The notes beneath the pieces are model-generated. The model worked only from the letters and a program-made list of their open reading frames with translations, was not told the DNA's origin and searched no databases. Shown here one piece after another: positions 46,081-58,896 of a stretch of DNA of 64,000 nucleotides (positions within the stretch are counted from its first letter, which is position 1; every line of letters starts with the position of its first letter). Where the stretch lies: the NCBI RefSeq assembly GCF_021347895.1, contig NC_067123.1:7569828-7633827 (forward strand), read 5' to 3'. Origin of the DNA: Acanthochromis polyacanthus. Taxonomy: Eukaryota > Chordata > Actinopteri > Pomacentridae. The position numbers and the translations under genes are program-made.

Positions 46081-46445
46081 AGTTACATTTTAATTTTGTC
46101 AAAAATACTAAACAAATAAAATCTGACTGACTGAATAAGCAGTTATATGAACCATGCTGTGATGGCAAAGTAAAGCTTGACCACTGATTACTGAGAAGAG
46201 TCATGATTAATTCTTCCAATGGCAATTTTTGGTAAAAATATAAAAAAATAATCAACAACAACAAAAATCTTAACTAGTCTTTCTACACAATGTGTCACCG
46301 TCTTTAGTCTCTTCTCTGTGAGATTTTTAGCCAGATGAAACTTTTTCATCACATCAAAATTCACTGTATGTCAAAATTTGTCTTTTAGTGTGAATAATTC
46401 AGTGTTTAACTTTGTTTTGCCTGATTTCTGTAATGCTTTGTGGCT

Positions 46446-46457
46446 CCAGCAGAGGGA
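46446..46457 (+). promoter_or_regulatory. CTCF-like motif upstream of ndufs5
   Basis: CCAGCAGAGGGA matches the CTCF core pattern CCASYAGRKGGC at all but the last position. It lies between the end of rnf19b and the putative first exon of ndufs5. A single motif is weak evidence. Confidence 0.25.
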
Positions 46458-46479
46458 GGTAAGAAGCAGAAACTGTTCA

Positions 46480-46587
46480 CAGCAGCTTCAATTCACAGCA
46501 GAACAGGTCGATTTACGGCTGTTTGGATCTGCCGTAAAGCGGAACGCGTGGAAACGGAGGAAGGTTAAAGTGACTCTGACAAACACG
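46480..46587 (+). other. ndufs5: Putative non-coding first exon of ndufs5
   Basis: The ndufs5 ATG exon begins at a splice acceptor (CCTCCAG, 48720) four bases before ATG, so an upstream exon must exist. The best candidate is the CpG-containing stretch that includes CTGCCGTAAAGCGGAACGCG and ends at a GTAAAG donor (46588). The intron would be about 2.1 kb. The start coordinate is a guess. Confidence 0.35.
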
Positions 46588-48545
46588 GTAAAGACTCATA
46601 TTTAATGATATTTATTGAAATTTTTGACAGCATGTGAACAGATGCGCTGCATCCTAGACTTTATATATCGTCTCTAAACATCGTTAGAGTGTAAAAGTCG
46701 TAAAGTGACAGCGGCCTGTCGTTATCATGAACAGTCTGTCATTGAAGGAGAGTCTGAGGAGCAGAAACGGCAGAATAAAAACACAGAAATATAAACTACT
46801 GATAAATTCACACAACAGTCGTAATTAGTTAATACATTAATAAACTCAAATGAGTCAAATGAGGCTTCATGTTTGGGTGTTTTTACAGTAAATGTTAGTT
46901 TCCTGAGTTATCCGTTAGCTGAGCAGCTAGTTAGCTAACATTAGCTTGTTTAATCGAAATCTAATAATGAAGAAAACACAGAAAACTGGAATTGTAGTCT
47001 TGTTACTAGATTTTAAAATCGTGCAAAAATATATATTTCATTAAGTAATCCGTCATTTTGTTAAGATTGGGTGCATTTTTCCAACATATTTTGAGGTCAA
47101 ACTAAAATTACTTAAGATGCAACCTGTAAAAAAACAGGCTTAAAAAAATTACTGCAGAAATAGCGTTTTGATACATATTTCTAGGATATCTACTATTTGT
47201 ATAATATGTAATAATGAAACCGATACAAACAGCCGTTCCTGTTGTTGTCATGATTTTGTAGTGATCAGGATAACCACTGAAAACAATCAATGTTAATAAA
47301 AAACAAACCTATATGACCATGTTTGTGTCTTTATCTGCTTAGAGTTTAGTTTGATCTATTTTTGTGTTATACTGCATTCGTTTAAATTAGGACTGAACAA
47401 CAGCTAAAACAATCATATTGAGTTTATTTTGACAGATATTGCTATTGTGGTTTTCATGACATTGTTAGTGGGAATGGGACCTTTTGGAATTTTTTCCACT
47501 GTAGTAAATATTACAATTGTGATTTCATTTTTGAGGCTTGTTTCTATAAGTTTGGAGAATGTAATTTACATCAGTATCACCACTGTACTTCATTGATATT
47601 ATAATTTATATTGAGATACATTTTGCCTTCCACCTTCTGTAGTTTAGATGGTGCACATACGGGGCTTTCTGATCTAGTTTAAGTTTACATTTTCATGTAT
47701 TCTGTGATGTTTTTTAAATGAATTGTGGCAATCATGAAGGTGTTGGTGGGAAGAAAAGCGGGAACAGTTTAAATAGTTATTGTGTCATGCTTTCTGTCAG
47801 ACTTCTTCTTTTGAAAATCCATAATTTTGCTTTGAAACTGTAAAGTATTAAGTACTCCAGATGTCATTACTTATCCATTTATCAATATGTACAAAGTTAC
47901 AAATACACCTACTGAGAGCAGTTTTCCAATTGCAATAATTTAGATTTAAAATGAAATAAAATCAGTTACAGGCTGTGGAGATATTGCAGCAAAACACATC
48001 TAAACACTGAGAGACACCTTTGAATTATGCAGGCAAGCCAACGGCTGAACAATTAATCATTTTTTACAACCAATTTTGTGATCTGAAACTATGCACCGAG
48101 CAGATCACAAAGGCTGAAGTTTAATATGTATGTTCTGCAGTGCCTCTGACCCAGATTTTACATTTTTGTCCCAGTAATTTTACAGATTCATTAATAACTG
48201 TCTAAATTATTTGATTTCATCCTCCTAAGTGTGAATACTTTCAGTTTTCTCTCCTCCTCTATGTCAGTAAACTCAATATGTTTGTGTTGTTGAGAAAAGA
48301 AATATATTTGAGGACGAGATGTTGGACTTAAAGAAACACTGATCAACGTTTTGTTTTTCGCTATTTTCCGACTTTTTATACACTAAACAACTGATTGTTT
48401 GGTCTAGAAAACAGTGGACAGATTATTCAGCAGCGAAAATAATGATTAGGTGTGTTGTTGTTCTTTACTGTGAGAGATTTAACCTCAACAATGCAGTGGC
48501 TCTAAATGTAGTGGTCTGTAATGGACATGAATGATACTTTTGCTG

Positions 48546-48578
<33 letters not shown>

Positions 48579-48720
48579 CTTTGTTAATCCTGAGGGAATG
48601 TCAAGGGAATGCTGTCATTATGTGTTGAGAACAATTCCTGTTTTGTGTATGTTTTCTGTCTTTGCTCTCGCCCACTGAATCCTGTCCTGTTCTGATCGTT
48701 TCTTCTCCCTCCTCCTCCAG
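46588..48720 (+). other. ndufs5: Presumed ndufs5 intron 1
   Basis: AT-rich sequence with no recognised gene. A (GATA)n run at about 48545-48578 is followed by CTTTGTTAATCCTGAGGG. This is the usual appearance of a minus-strand fish retroelement 3' end (simple-repeat tail, then sequence just inside the element). The acceptor before exon 2 has a strong CT-rich tract. Confidence 0.5.
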
Positions 48721-48724
48721 CATC

Positions 48725-48940
48725 ATGCCGTTCGTGGACATCCAGTCCCGGCTGGGTATAAACGTGGACCGCTGGCTGCTGCTGCAGAGCGGAGAGCAGC
48801 CCAACAAGCGAGCGGCTCGCTGCCACGCCTTCGAGAAGGAGTGGATCGAATGTTCCCACGGCATCGGACAGACCCGAGCCAAGAAGGAGTGCCAGCTGGA
48901 GTTTGAGGATTTCTACGAGTGCATGCACAGGCAGAAGACG
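48725..48940 (+). CDS. ndufs5: ndufs5 coding exon 1 (both CX9C motifs)
   Basis: Encodes residues 1-72, from MPFVDIQ to HRQKT, in an exon running 48721-48940. Both cysteine pairs are here, so the whole CHCH fold is encoded by this exon. The minus-strand frames over it are shadows. Confidence 0.96.
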
Positions 48941-51900
48941 GTGAGTTAACGGTAGCTTAGACCACACTGTTTCTGAGCAGGTAACAGCTGCTGGGTCTCA
49001 TGTAGTCTATAAAAAGGAGTGCAGACCTGTTGCCTTATTATCAGAAATCAAAATGAGCCAAACACCAGATGTGATCTTATTTAGGCCCATTGAGTCGTAA
49101 TTGAAGTGCAGATGTTGCTCTAAAGGTCACCCAAATGTTCTTTTATAGATCTGGTTTGATTTTACAACAGAGTTCATTCACTATAATTCACCAGCACAGT
49201 GGACGAAACAAATCAATGTCCATGGATCGGGCAGTGACGGTTCCTGCTGTGAAATGACCTGTTTTGATTTGTGGGTTTGATTTTCACCAGCAGCACCTGA
49301 TTTTTAACCATCTGACCTCTTTTAAAACATCTGTCTGCCTCCTATTGGGTTGAGTCCACTGTATTGGAGCAAAAATGTGAATTATTTTTAGCTTTCTGTT
49401 CATCACATGCTGCTCTGTCTTTAAGTTTGTGCTCATGAGAAGCTCTCTTATTTAAACAGTAAATTCTGGTTTTGCTTTGTTTGGCCTCTACTACGTACAA
49501 GCACAGTGGCCACAGCTGGAATGTATTTTTAGACTCGCGTTCTTGTTTTAAACAGTAAAACATGAATTTGTTTGAAGAATTTACAAGCATTTCTGCATCA
49601 CTTGGGTCTGGAGGTAAAATAATCCACATATAGCTGCTTAATTCAACACTGTCTGAGCTCTTTCTTGGCTTTGCCTCTTTTTCTTCAGCACATTAAATAA
49701 AACATGCTGAAGTTGCTTGTAAACTCACTGATAGAAGATCAGCCTCAGTGGCTCAGAGCTCTTATTCGGCTTCAATATTTAACTTGCTGCTGTTTCTGTT
49801 GACGCCTGCTGCATTAAAGAGGCTGATTGTTGTTCAGAGTTCAGTGTGATGGATGTCAGAGTGGAAGGAAATGTGTCTACAGTTATAAAATCAGCTTAAA
49901 TCATCTTTAGAACACACCCAGATGGCTTGATTTGGAGGATTTTTTTGGCACATTGAAGTGGGAGGAAACTCTGTGAAGCCATACAGGAAAACAATAATAC
50001 ATAGGAATAATAAACGTTTTATGTTGGACAACCGTTTTTGAATTGTGTGAGATGCTGTTCAAGTTATCCTAGAAGATCTTCTGCATCTCTGCTGGATTTT
50101 TCAAACATCCTGACTGTGGTTTGGACAGAAAGCAGAACCAGATACGGAGACGCTCTTTTATAGAAAAAGGAAATGTGGAAAATGTTATGACAGGCAGAAA
50201 ATCAGAGTGAATCGACTAAACAACACCACAGGTAGTTGTGGAAGTTCAGCGAGGTGGAGATGAGTTGTAGTTGGGAGAAGGTCAGATTTAGATTACAGAC
50301 CAGCTTGGAGACAACCGGTCTGCTTAGTCATGTTAGAATAAACATATCTGTGCTCGATCAGAGCAGACAGTCCTGGCATGTCTTCCTCCTGCAGTGTCTG
50401 CCTGTCGGAAGATAATTTGGGATGACGTCAAGGAGACAGAGTGATGTTTCCATCTCAGAGTTAAGCAGAAGTCGCCCTCCCTGACAGAGCTGAGGTGTCA
50501 GCAGCCGTCAGACTGACAGGAGAACAAGTGGAAGTGCTGCAGCAGCAGAAAGTTTCAGCCTCGATTCATCACCTCGTTAGTCACGTCTCAGTCTCTCCAA
50601 CCAGCAGGAAGAAATGCTGACGTAACGAGGATGTCGGCTTCAGTTCACATCCACTTATCAGGTCTGAAGTGTTGGTTGTGTAACAGCTGGATGAGGAACA
50701 TCAGCGTTGATCACAGCAGCCAGTTCAGTCTGAGGAAAGCTAACCGGGATGTTTCTGTCAGATGCTGTGATTTGATTTGTGGTGTTTTATGTTTCAGTTC
50801 AGTGTTTTGCTGTTTAATAAGTAAAAAAACATGTGATAGAGGATTATAGCATGAGACACCATCAAAACATGACAGTTACACACAGATAACAACACAACAA
50901 AGGGAGACAACAGTTTAAACCTCTGGGCGTTTTTTTGCTTCTGTCATGTTTTTGCTCATTGTGGGTTCATTTTTCTCTGCTGTATGAAGTCCTGCACCTC
51001 TATGGAAACACAACAACCATGAAGGAGGAGAGACAACTGAAAAATGTCTTCTGTGCCGTAGTAAAGAAGAAAAAACTAACACTGAATTTCTTGAATTATT
51101 TATTTTACAAAATGTTAAAAACTGGAGTCCGCTTGTACAACATTTTTTTAAGTTCCCACATGAGTTGTCATCGTGGCCAATAGTGGCTCTAAAAATGACA
51201 GATTTTATATTTGTTGTGTTTTTATTAGTTTTTTTGTAAACACAGCGTAAAAAATCCAGGATTTGTGGTCACATGCTGCTGAGCTGCTACATTTTTCACA
51301 CAAGTGCAGAATTGTTGTTTTTTACACACAATCTGGTGCAATTTTTAAGCTTAATTATGTAGAATAAAGTGATTTTTATTCCATTTCCTGATTTTAAGCT
51401 CAGATTTTGTTGCTCGTCACACATGAGTAGTTCAAAGACCGTCAGAAAGATTGAATAATCTGACAGTTCTTTCTCTTTTAACAGTTTTTGCCTCTTATAA
51501 ATGGTAACTGTTCAAAACTTGCATGCCGTTTAAACCCACCGGTGAGTTTTAGGGTTAAACTGTGTCACATGTTTTGCATAATGTAAACCCCAGACTGACT
51601 GGATGAAGGATGCAGGTTTAAAGCTGTTATTGAGCTTTAATTTTAGCATTTCATTATCTATTTTCCTAATGAGAAACTCCACTGAATATGTCAAGTTTTG
51701 CAGAAGATCTGGGTCGTGCAGCAGCCAGGCGTGCTTGTTTTTTCCATGCATTATACATTTAATGAGGGCTGCACAGTGGTTGGTGGTTAGCAGTGTCGCC
51801 TTGCAGCTAGAAGATCCCTGGTTTGTGTCCAGCAGTTTGCATGTTCTCCCTGTACATGTGTGGCTTTTCTCCGGGTTCTCCGGCTTCCTCCCACAGTCCA

Positions 51901-52931
51901 AAAACATGCTGAGGTTAACTGGTGATTCTAAATTGTCCGTAGGTGTGATTGTTTGTCTGTATGTGTAGCCCTGTGACAGACTGTTACCTGTCCAGGTGTC
52001 CTCTGCCTTCACACTCAGTCAGCTGGGATAAGATCAGATAATCCTTTATTGCTCCCCACACCAGGGGAAGTTCACATTGCTACTGCAGCAATAAACATAT
52101 GTACTAATATGTACAATATATACAAGGATGGGAAATGGAAATGAATGAATACAGTATTAACACACTGTAGACAGCAACAATATAAAGTGCACGATTCAGC
52201 AGTGCAAAGATGGATGTGCACATTTTGTTTTTATGGTTTGAGATGATGATTGATGATAAAAGTCTGGTTTATGTTCAAATCAATGTTGTACAGGACTGAC
52301 TGCAGTCCCTCTAATGAGGCTGAAGCGGTGTATAGATGATGGATGGATATATTTAGTCTGAGTTTTCATCTCCTTGTATGCAAACTTTCCTTAAAACCAA
52401 TTCCACCGACACCAGAGTGGCGTCCTTTGTTTGTTCTAAACAGCTGTGATTGGTTTAAAGAAATAAAAACAGGTCAGTGTTTGTTTCTCCTAAAGGCAGC
52501 TCTTCCATTTTGCTACTTGCATCGTTTCAAACTGCAGCTTTGATTTGAAATTGATGAATTCTTTGAGATGCTAATAAAATAATCTGAGAAGATCTTCTGC
52601 ATCTCTGCTGGACTTTTCAAGCATCCTGACCTGGATTTGAGCTTAAACCAGATCCAGGTACGAAGACGTTCTTTTAGAGCAAACAGAGCTGATATGAGGT
52701 GGTGAAGTAAAGATAAAATCACTGTGATGGTGGAGGGATGAAGAACGTTCTCTTTCTTTCCTGTCTTCTCCTCTTATGTCCGTTTTGTTTTGCATTAAGC
52801 CTCTTCTTCTCTCCTCCTCTCTGCAGCACGAGCGGCTTCATGCCATCCGTCAGCAGCGCGACAAGCTGGTGAAGGAGGGAAAATACACGCCGCCGCCGTG
52901 TCACACCGGCAAGACCGACGAGTCCCCGTGA
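48725..52931 (+). CDS. ndufs5: ndufs5: mitochondrial complex I subunit (15 kDa, IP subunit)
   Basis: Joined exons 48725-48940 and 52827-52931 give 321 nt, 106 residues and a stop, the same length as human NDUFS5. The product is an accessory subunit of NADH:ubiquinone oxidoreductase on the intermembrane-space side. It has two CX9C motifs: C33-C43 ([11 protein letters not shown]) and C56-C66 ([11 protein letters not shown]), which form disulfides after import by the MIA40 pathway. As is usual for this class, no cleavable presequence is seen. The N-terminus [15 protein letters not shown] and the C-terminal [11 protein letters not shown] also fit the family. The splice after T72 is phase 0 (GTGAGT to CTGCAG). 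The start at 48725 follows the exon acceptor by four bases. Confidence 0.96.
51766..52349 (+). mobile_element. SINE with tRNA-like head, interrupted by a nested insertion
   Basis: Starts GGGCTGCACAGTGGTTGGTG and GTTAGCAGTGTCGCC, with a B-box-like GGTTTGTGTCC, then CTCCGGGTTCTCCGGCTTCC, the phrase GTGACAGACTG, and AGTCAGCTGGGATA at about 52030. The tail resumes at about 52298 (GACTGCAGTCCCTC) and ends GTGTATAGATGATGGATGGA. The about 267 bp between belong to another element (see next entry). It is a second, independent member of the SINE family at 37554. Confidence 0.75.
52031..52297 (-). mobile_element. Retroelement 3' fragment nested in the SINE
   Basis: Begins AGATCAGATAATCCTTTATTG, then CTCCCCACACCAGGGGAAG. 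On the minus strand this reads as a hairpin-forming CCCCTGG/GGGGAG stretch followed by AATAAAGGATTATCT, like the 3' end of fish LINEs or SINEs. It has no reverse transcriptase. It splits the SINE exactly between GGGATA and the tail, so it is younger than the SINE. Confidence 0.55.
52827..52931 (+). CDS. ndufs5: ndufs5 coding exon 2 (C-terminus)
   Basis: Encodes residues 73-106 and TGA at 52929-52931: [18 protein letters not shown], then [16 protein letters not shown]. Acceptor CTGCAG after a CT-rich tract. AATAAA at 53007-53012 follows the stop by 76 bp and is the likely polyadenylation signal, giving a short 3' UTR of about 95 bp. Confidence 0.96.
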   Translation, partial: HERLHAIRQQRDKLVKEGKYTPPPCHTGKTDESP

Positions 52932-53006
52932 GGACACGGCTGCTCTGTTCCTGTGTGTAATATAATATAATCAGTTATCACTATTCCTCACTGTTTCCTG
53001 TTTGCA

Positions 53007-53012
53007 AATAAA
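53007..53012 (+). terminator. ndufs5: ndufs5 polyadenylation signal
   Basis: Canonical AATAAA 76 bp after the stop codon, followed by a GT/T-rich stretch (TTCTGTGTCG near 53033) as expected downstream of a cleavage site. Confidence 0.75.
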
Positions 53013-53029
53013 TGTTTCCATCCCCACTT

Positions 53030-54540
53030 TACTTCTGTGTCGACTTCTTTTCCTAGAACGCTGAGATTTGTACATAAACTATGAATATTTTGGATTGCCC
53101 ACATCAAACCTGCTGAGAAATACTGTTTAATTCACAGGTTCATAGCAAATGTACAGATCACAGTACTTGTAAATACTTTGTGTAAGAAGTTGTTGTTTTT
53201 TTAAAGTCATTTGTGTTGCAGTGGTGTCAGCTTTTAGTCAGCTGAGTTCAGTGTTGCTCCTCTGAGGAAGATTACGACCAGAAAATTAACATAAAACCTT
53301 CAAAATACGTAAAACGGAATAATAATAAAAAAAACTTAGTACTTTTACTTTGCTGTTTACTGCTCGTCTACTACAGGAATTTAAGAGAAATACTCAGCAG
53401 TAACTTTACAAATTGAGGTTTTACATTTAAAATAACTGTTGAGTTTTTAAAAATATGCAAAAGACTTAAAATTTGATAAACTAAAAATAGATATGACACA
53501 AAAATGCTCATTGCACACACGTTCTAGTATTAAAATATGTGCAAATACAACAGTGACTGGTACTTTTTCTGCACTGCTTACTTTGGTTATAGTAAGACAA
53601 GGCAAATGTATTTGTATTCCATGTTACATATGTGTAAATGCTTCCTATTGTGCAGCAAACTTTAAGAAACAAAGAAGTGCTGCATAAAGACATTCAAATT
53701 TTAAATTAACTGAAAAAAAAGATATTTATGCACACTTAAGGAAGCTCAACTTATTTAAGTAAAGCCTCAAGTAAAAAAAAAACTACATAAATGTCACTAA
53801 AATATGTAATTTTTGGTATTAGATGAAACTTAATAGTGTGAAATGTTTATTTTAATTTATCCAATGTTCAGTCTTCTCATAATAATTGACCTGATTGACA
53901 GTTAAATGAGGATTTATCAAACATTTTCTGCTTGTATTACAGCAACAAGTTTGTGTTTTAGTGTTAAAACACAACAAAGCAGCAGTTTTTCTGACTTTCT
54001 GTCCTCTCTACGCCTCTTTAGTTCACCTCCTCTAGCTGGTTTATCGTCCGCTGTTCTGGTCCGGCTGCAAATAGAAGTCAAAGTGCAATTTATTTTCTTA
54101 ACCCACTGACCTAATTTTCAGCGGATTAGCGGGTAAAGGTTCCCGAGGGATGAGAGGAAGATATGAATGGATGCTCTCTGACATCCTCCATTCAATTAGC
54201 GGCCTTGAAATCAGGCTGATGGGATTAAAGAGGCTGCAGGAGTCGCCACAAGATGGAGCCAAGAGCAAAGACAAAACACCTTGAGGTTCACTCCTGCCTT
54301 TTTTTAGTGGAAACTTAAATTTAGCACAGTTTTGTGGTGATTTAATTACATGTCAAAAGTTCTCAGATTGTTCTAAATGTACAGAGAATAAATTATATAT
54401 GAGCAACTGTGAGAACAAAGAGGTGAATTCCTCTCTAATATTTATGGAAATATGAGGTGTTTATCCTTAAATATTTGTGTTTATTATTGTGCATGTGGAT
54501 TCTCAGGTTTTTAAACCAAATCCGATCTTTCTTAATGCTA
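53030..54540. other. Intergenic DNA downstream of ndufs5
   Basis: No gene-like frame, and no mobile element recognised. The stretch around 54245-54265 (GCCACAAGATGGAGCC) resembles a CTCF-type core with mismatches; this is weak. Confidence 0.35.
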
Positions 54541-54549
54541 CCAAAAGCA

Positions 54550-55660
54550 ATTAATGGGCTTTTTTTGTTTGCTCCTGTCTCATTTTTCCTCACTATATGC
54601 TTATTTTTCACTGCAATATAAAGGCCTGCACCTCTCTAGAAACAGAACAACCATGACAAGAAGACAAGAGAATGTTTACACGTGTAAACTACAGTTATAA
54701 TGCCGTAAATCATAACAAAACCACAAAAAAGACAACAAAAGTTGAATTTATTTGATTATTTTACAGAAAGAAAGAGTGTAATCAGCATGTGAAACATTTT
54801 TCCAAGTGTCCACAGATGTTACCAATATTGGGGGGAAATGTTGACTCTGTATTCTGTATTTATTTTACTCTTTACATCTATTTTTTCATACTTGTGTACT
54901 CCATACACAGCCAGCAGTTCAAAGCAAGTTTATTTGTACAGAACAATTCATGCACGAGGCAATTCAAAGTGCCTTACAATGGCAAAGGAATCAATTACAA
55001 GCATGCAGAAATAAATCACAGAAATAAAACCTAATTTAAGCGACAAAATCAACATGAAATGTCATGATAACAAAAAGAACTAATATAAAATGAAATCACT
55101 TTAAAAGTTACAGTGCAGTGCCGGGATTAGAACAGCTACTAATCAAAGGCAGTAGAAAATAAATAAGGATTTTTTCTTTTAAATTTAATTGAGCTGAGAG
55201 TTTCATCAGAGCTGCAGTTTTCTGGACATTTGTTCCAGATATGTGGAGCATGAAAACTGAAGTTTTGCCTCATGACTGTCGGCTGCAGCTGAGGAATAAA
55301 CCAAAAGCAATTTATGGGCTTTTTTCTTTGCTACTCTCACATTTTTCCTCACTATATGCTTATTTTTTATTGCAATATGAAGTCCTGCACCTTTATAGAA
55401 TCAGAACAACCATGACTAGAATACAAGAGAACTTTTAAATATCATATTTCTAGTATGATACAGTTATAATGCCATAAATCATTAAAAAAATAACACAGCA
55501 AAGAACGAAAGTTGAATTTAAAAAAAAAAAGGTAAAATAATCATCATATACAACATTTTCAAAGTGTCCATAGGTGTTACCAATATTATGGGAAAATGGG
55601 GACTCTTTATGCTAAAAATGTTTTATTCTTTACATCTTTTATTTCATACGTGTGTACTTC
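54550..55660. repeat. Duplicated non-coding block, period about 750 bp
   Basis: 54565-54850 recurs at 55313-55600: shared order of TTTTTCCTCACTATATGCTT, CCTGCACCT, CAGAACAACCATGAC, ACAGTTATAATGCC, AAAGTTGAATTTA and GTGTTACCAATATT or similar. Weaker relatives occur at about 50930 and 57075. Between the copies, 54915-55120 (CAAGTTTATTTGTACAGAAC, then GGCAATTCAAAGTGCCTTAC) is a typical minus-strand fish retroelement 3' end. No coding function was seen. Confidence 0.65.
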
Positions 55661-57764
55661 CTACACAGCCTGCAGTTCAGTTCAGAAAAAATGTTTGTTT
55701 GTTTTTTTTGCCTCGTGACTGTCGGCTGCAGCTGAGTGGATCATAAACTCTGAGCTGCACAGAAGAATGCAGAATTTTTTGTTTTTTACAGACTCATGCT
55801 AAAACTAACCCTGTGTTTCTGGTAATTTTTTAAACTGTAGAATAAAGTGAATTGGATGAAATATTTTGATTCTATATTCAGGCTGATTTTTGACTGCAGC
55901 ACAGGTGAGTAGTTCAAGGACTAAAGTTGATAATCTGGTAAAAGATTTACAAAATCAAAACACCAAATAGGAGACACAGGAAAAAGCTGAAGTAGAATTA
56001 AGGAAAAGTGAGGATAAAACCATAACAACAACAGCTGCTTTTTATTCTATCTTACTGTTTTTTTAAATTTCAGGCAGCAATTTATATTTATTTTATATTT
56101 TATTTATATCTGTTCCATTCTATTCTATTCTAACATGTGCCTGTTAATTATCAGATAGAGCTTAGCAGCAGATAAATATTTAAAAAACTAAGCAAACCCT
56201 GCAGTAAAAGGAAACTCAGATCACATGAGTTTCAGTTAAAACCTTCCTGGAGGTTTTTGGCTGCGTTTCTGCCCACGTGTGGACGAGTAAATTTTCCACG
56301 AAGGCTGAGTCACACAGTCTGTCCTCCACTTTACGTCCAAATCAGCATTATTAAACCCAAAATCACCACTAATCAGGGCTCAGGATTCAGTGACTCATAT
56401 TATCAAGTCAGAGAAAGTCATTTTTTCACTTTTACTCAGCAGAAAACATCAGCAGGAGCTTCAGTTTTGTGTATTTTTTAACTCCCGATTATCCTGAATT
56501 GAGCTTCTTTCAATAATTAACTGCGACAGACTCAGTGGTGAACTTTACTCTTTATTTGTCGCAGCAGCTTCCTGCAGAACATTAGCTGCTGTTTGATAAT
56601 CTCAGATAATCCAGCAGCTGATGGAGGAGAGTCGGGATTATCCTCCCGACATCAATCAGTTCATCGACAGACTCCCATTTAACCCAGTGACTTATCAGCC
56701 AGACAGCCCTGAAGAGAGAAAGCGTCTGTATTAAAGAGAGTTTTCCACTGAGCGTTTTCATCATTACAACTAGAACTGTTCTGTCCTTCAGGCTTTATGA
56801 TCTCCTGAGACACGAGGATCAATTATTACTACCAAGGGGATGTAAAATAAAGACTAAAAGCTGCCTCAGACGTCAATGATGCAGAAAAATGGAAGAAAAA
56901 CTTGAAAAACATAAAATATTTGTTGTAGAAAATCACATTACTGCATATATCTGTCTTTAGTGTTCATAGATTTTGTCGTGCTTTATGTGTTCTTGCATAA
57001 AAGATGATGCTAAAGCTCATTTTTAAACAAACACAGGGATATTAGGAATACTTTACTTATCTTTTTTCTCTTTCTTTTTCTTTGCTCCTGTCACATTTTT
57101 CCTCATTTTGTACTTAATTTTCACTGCAATACAAAGTCCTGTACCTAATATGAATAAAAAGTTGATTTGATTTAGGACCCTATGGCCCATATTTTAAAAT
57201 GTTATTTGTCATTCAGCCCTCTGATAAACGTATTTACCCTCATTTTAGCTTTATTTTGGTCTCCACCAGCCCCTCAGGGCCACATCTGTCTCTTTAGCAG
57301 CTAAATGCTCCACCGGCTTGTTGCTGACTTTATGTTTCTACTTTTTAATGAGGACATGTGGTGTCCAGTGCTCATTTTGTTTTTGTATATTTCCTGTAAA
57401 CTGAAGCAATGAGAACAGTGTGAATCAACTAAAACAGTCCAGTTGTGGGCAGTGGAGCCAAAACAAAGTGTAACTGTGGTGAATCATCCTCTGGGTGTGA
57501 CCACTTTTATGCCACACAGAGGCCCAGTCGTCATACTTTCTAGTTTTAAAGAAGTTAATTCAACAACAGAATTATTGCTAATTAACTTCTTTCTTGTTCC
57601 TGCAATTGCACTTTAAAACTCACAATCCTGAAGGTAAAGGAACAAAAATGTAAAATTGTCCCACAGAGCTTATAAATAAACACGAAAAGCTCTCTGTAGC
57701 TGAGCAGATTTGTTGAATGAAACTTTATCATTTTAATCCAGTAGTGGGTTTCACTACCAAAACA
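55661..57764. other. Intergenic DNA, mostly unrecognised
   Basis: Contains a segment at 57230-57420 (TTTATTTTGGTCTCCACCA, AGCTGCTAAATGCT-like, GCTTGTTGCT, GAGGACATGTG) that recurs in diverged form at 62930-63100, so it is a dispersed repeat. No host exon was seen. Confidence 0.4.
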
Positions 57765-58896
57765 CACTGCCTGTCCAAAAAAAAGTCACACTCTAATATT
57801 TTCTTGGACCACCTTTAGCTGTGAATATGACAGACATTTGCTGTAACATCGTTTCCACAACCTTCTGCAGTGTCACAGCATTTATTTCTGAACAGAGTTT
57901 CATTAATTTTCCACCAAGATCTGATACTGATGATGGAAGAGTCAGACAAAGTCTTCTCCAGAACATCCCAAAGATTCTCAGTGGTTCTGAGGTCTGGACT
58001 CTGTGGAGGACAATCCATCTCATGCTCCCTGATCCACTCATTCTCAATGTGAGCCCATGAATCCTGACATCGTCATCTTGGAACATGAGGAAAACCTCCG
58101 TTGATGTAAAGACCTGGTCCTTCAGTATCTTCAGGTATCAGCTGACCTCATTCTTTGGGAACATAACGTTGGTGAACCTGACCAACCCCAGATCATAACC
58201 CTAACCCCCACAGGCTGGTAGACACTAACCATAATGAGTTCATCACTTCATCTGCCTCTCTTCTTACCCTGATGCCCCCATCACTCGAACAGGGTAAATC
58301 TGGACTCATCAGACCACATGACCTTCTTCCATTGATCCAGAGTCCAATCTTTATGTTCTGTAGCAAACTGAAGCCTTTCTTTCTGATTATTCTCACTGAT
58401 CAGTGGTTTTCTTAGAGCTACAGCTGTTTAGTCCCAATCCTTTGAGTTCCCTTCACACTGTTCATGTGGAAATGTTCTTACTTTCACTACTAAACAAAGC
58501 CGTGAGTTCTACTGTTGATCTCCTACAATCATCTGACGGTTTGTTCCTGGAAGATGATGGTTCTCTGCTATCCTTCAGGTTTTAATCATGCATTGGACGG
58601 TTCTTAACCTGATTTTAGTAGTTTCAGAAATCTCCTTAGTTGTTTTCTTTGCTTGATGCAGGCCAATAAATTGACCCTTCTGAGACAGATTAACATCCTT
58701 TCCATGACCACAGGATATGTCTTCCAACACGGTTGTTTAAAAATGAGAAGCTCCTCACTGCATCAGCTAGGGTTCAATAAATTGTCGTAGCTGAAACGTA
58801 TTCATCACTGCAGTAATTATCCAATGGAAGGCTCTTATTTATTTGCTGAGTTAAATCCAGGTGGTGACTTTTTAAAAATAAATTGGACAGGCAGTG
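57765..58896 (-). pseudogene. Tc1-like transposon fossil, minus strand
   Basis: About 1.13 kb. Ends: CACTGCCTGTCCAAAAAAAA on the left, and on the right the complement of CACTGCCTGTCCAATTTATT, with TA after the right end (58897-58898). On the minus strand the transposase C-terminus is legible at about 57793-58086: FQDDDVRIHG near the second catalytic block, then SSVSDLGGKLMKLCSEINAV and a final FTAKGGPRKY, with the catalytic Glu region (TENLWDVLEKTL) in a neighbouring frame. Earlier parts survive as fragments toward 58740. Multiple frame changes and stops mean it is inactive. Confidence 0.82.

Larger units (their letters stand above)
48941..52826 (+). other. ndufs5: ndufs5 intron between coding exons (3.9 kb)
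   Basis: Contains the nested SINE at 51766-52349. A segment near 50070-50165 with GATCTTCTGCATCTCTGCTG recurs near 52583-52680 as a diverged copy 2.5 kb away. Sequence at 50930-51420 is a diverged relative of blocks at 54550 and 55300 (words around AAGTCCTGCACCT). 48960-50070 and 50170-50900 show nothing recognised. Confidence 0.6.

Noticed and set aside
48584..48967. Minus-strand frames over the ndufs5 exon
   Set aside because: They are antisense shadows of a well-supported exon, with no recognisable domain.
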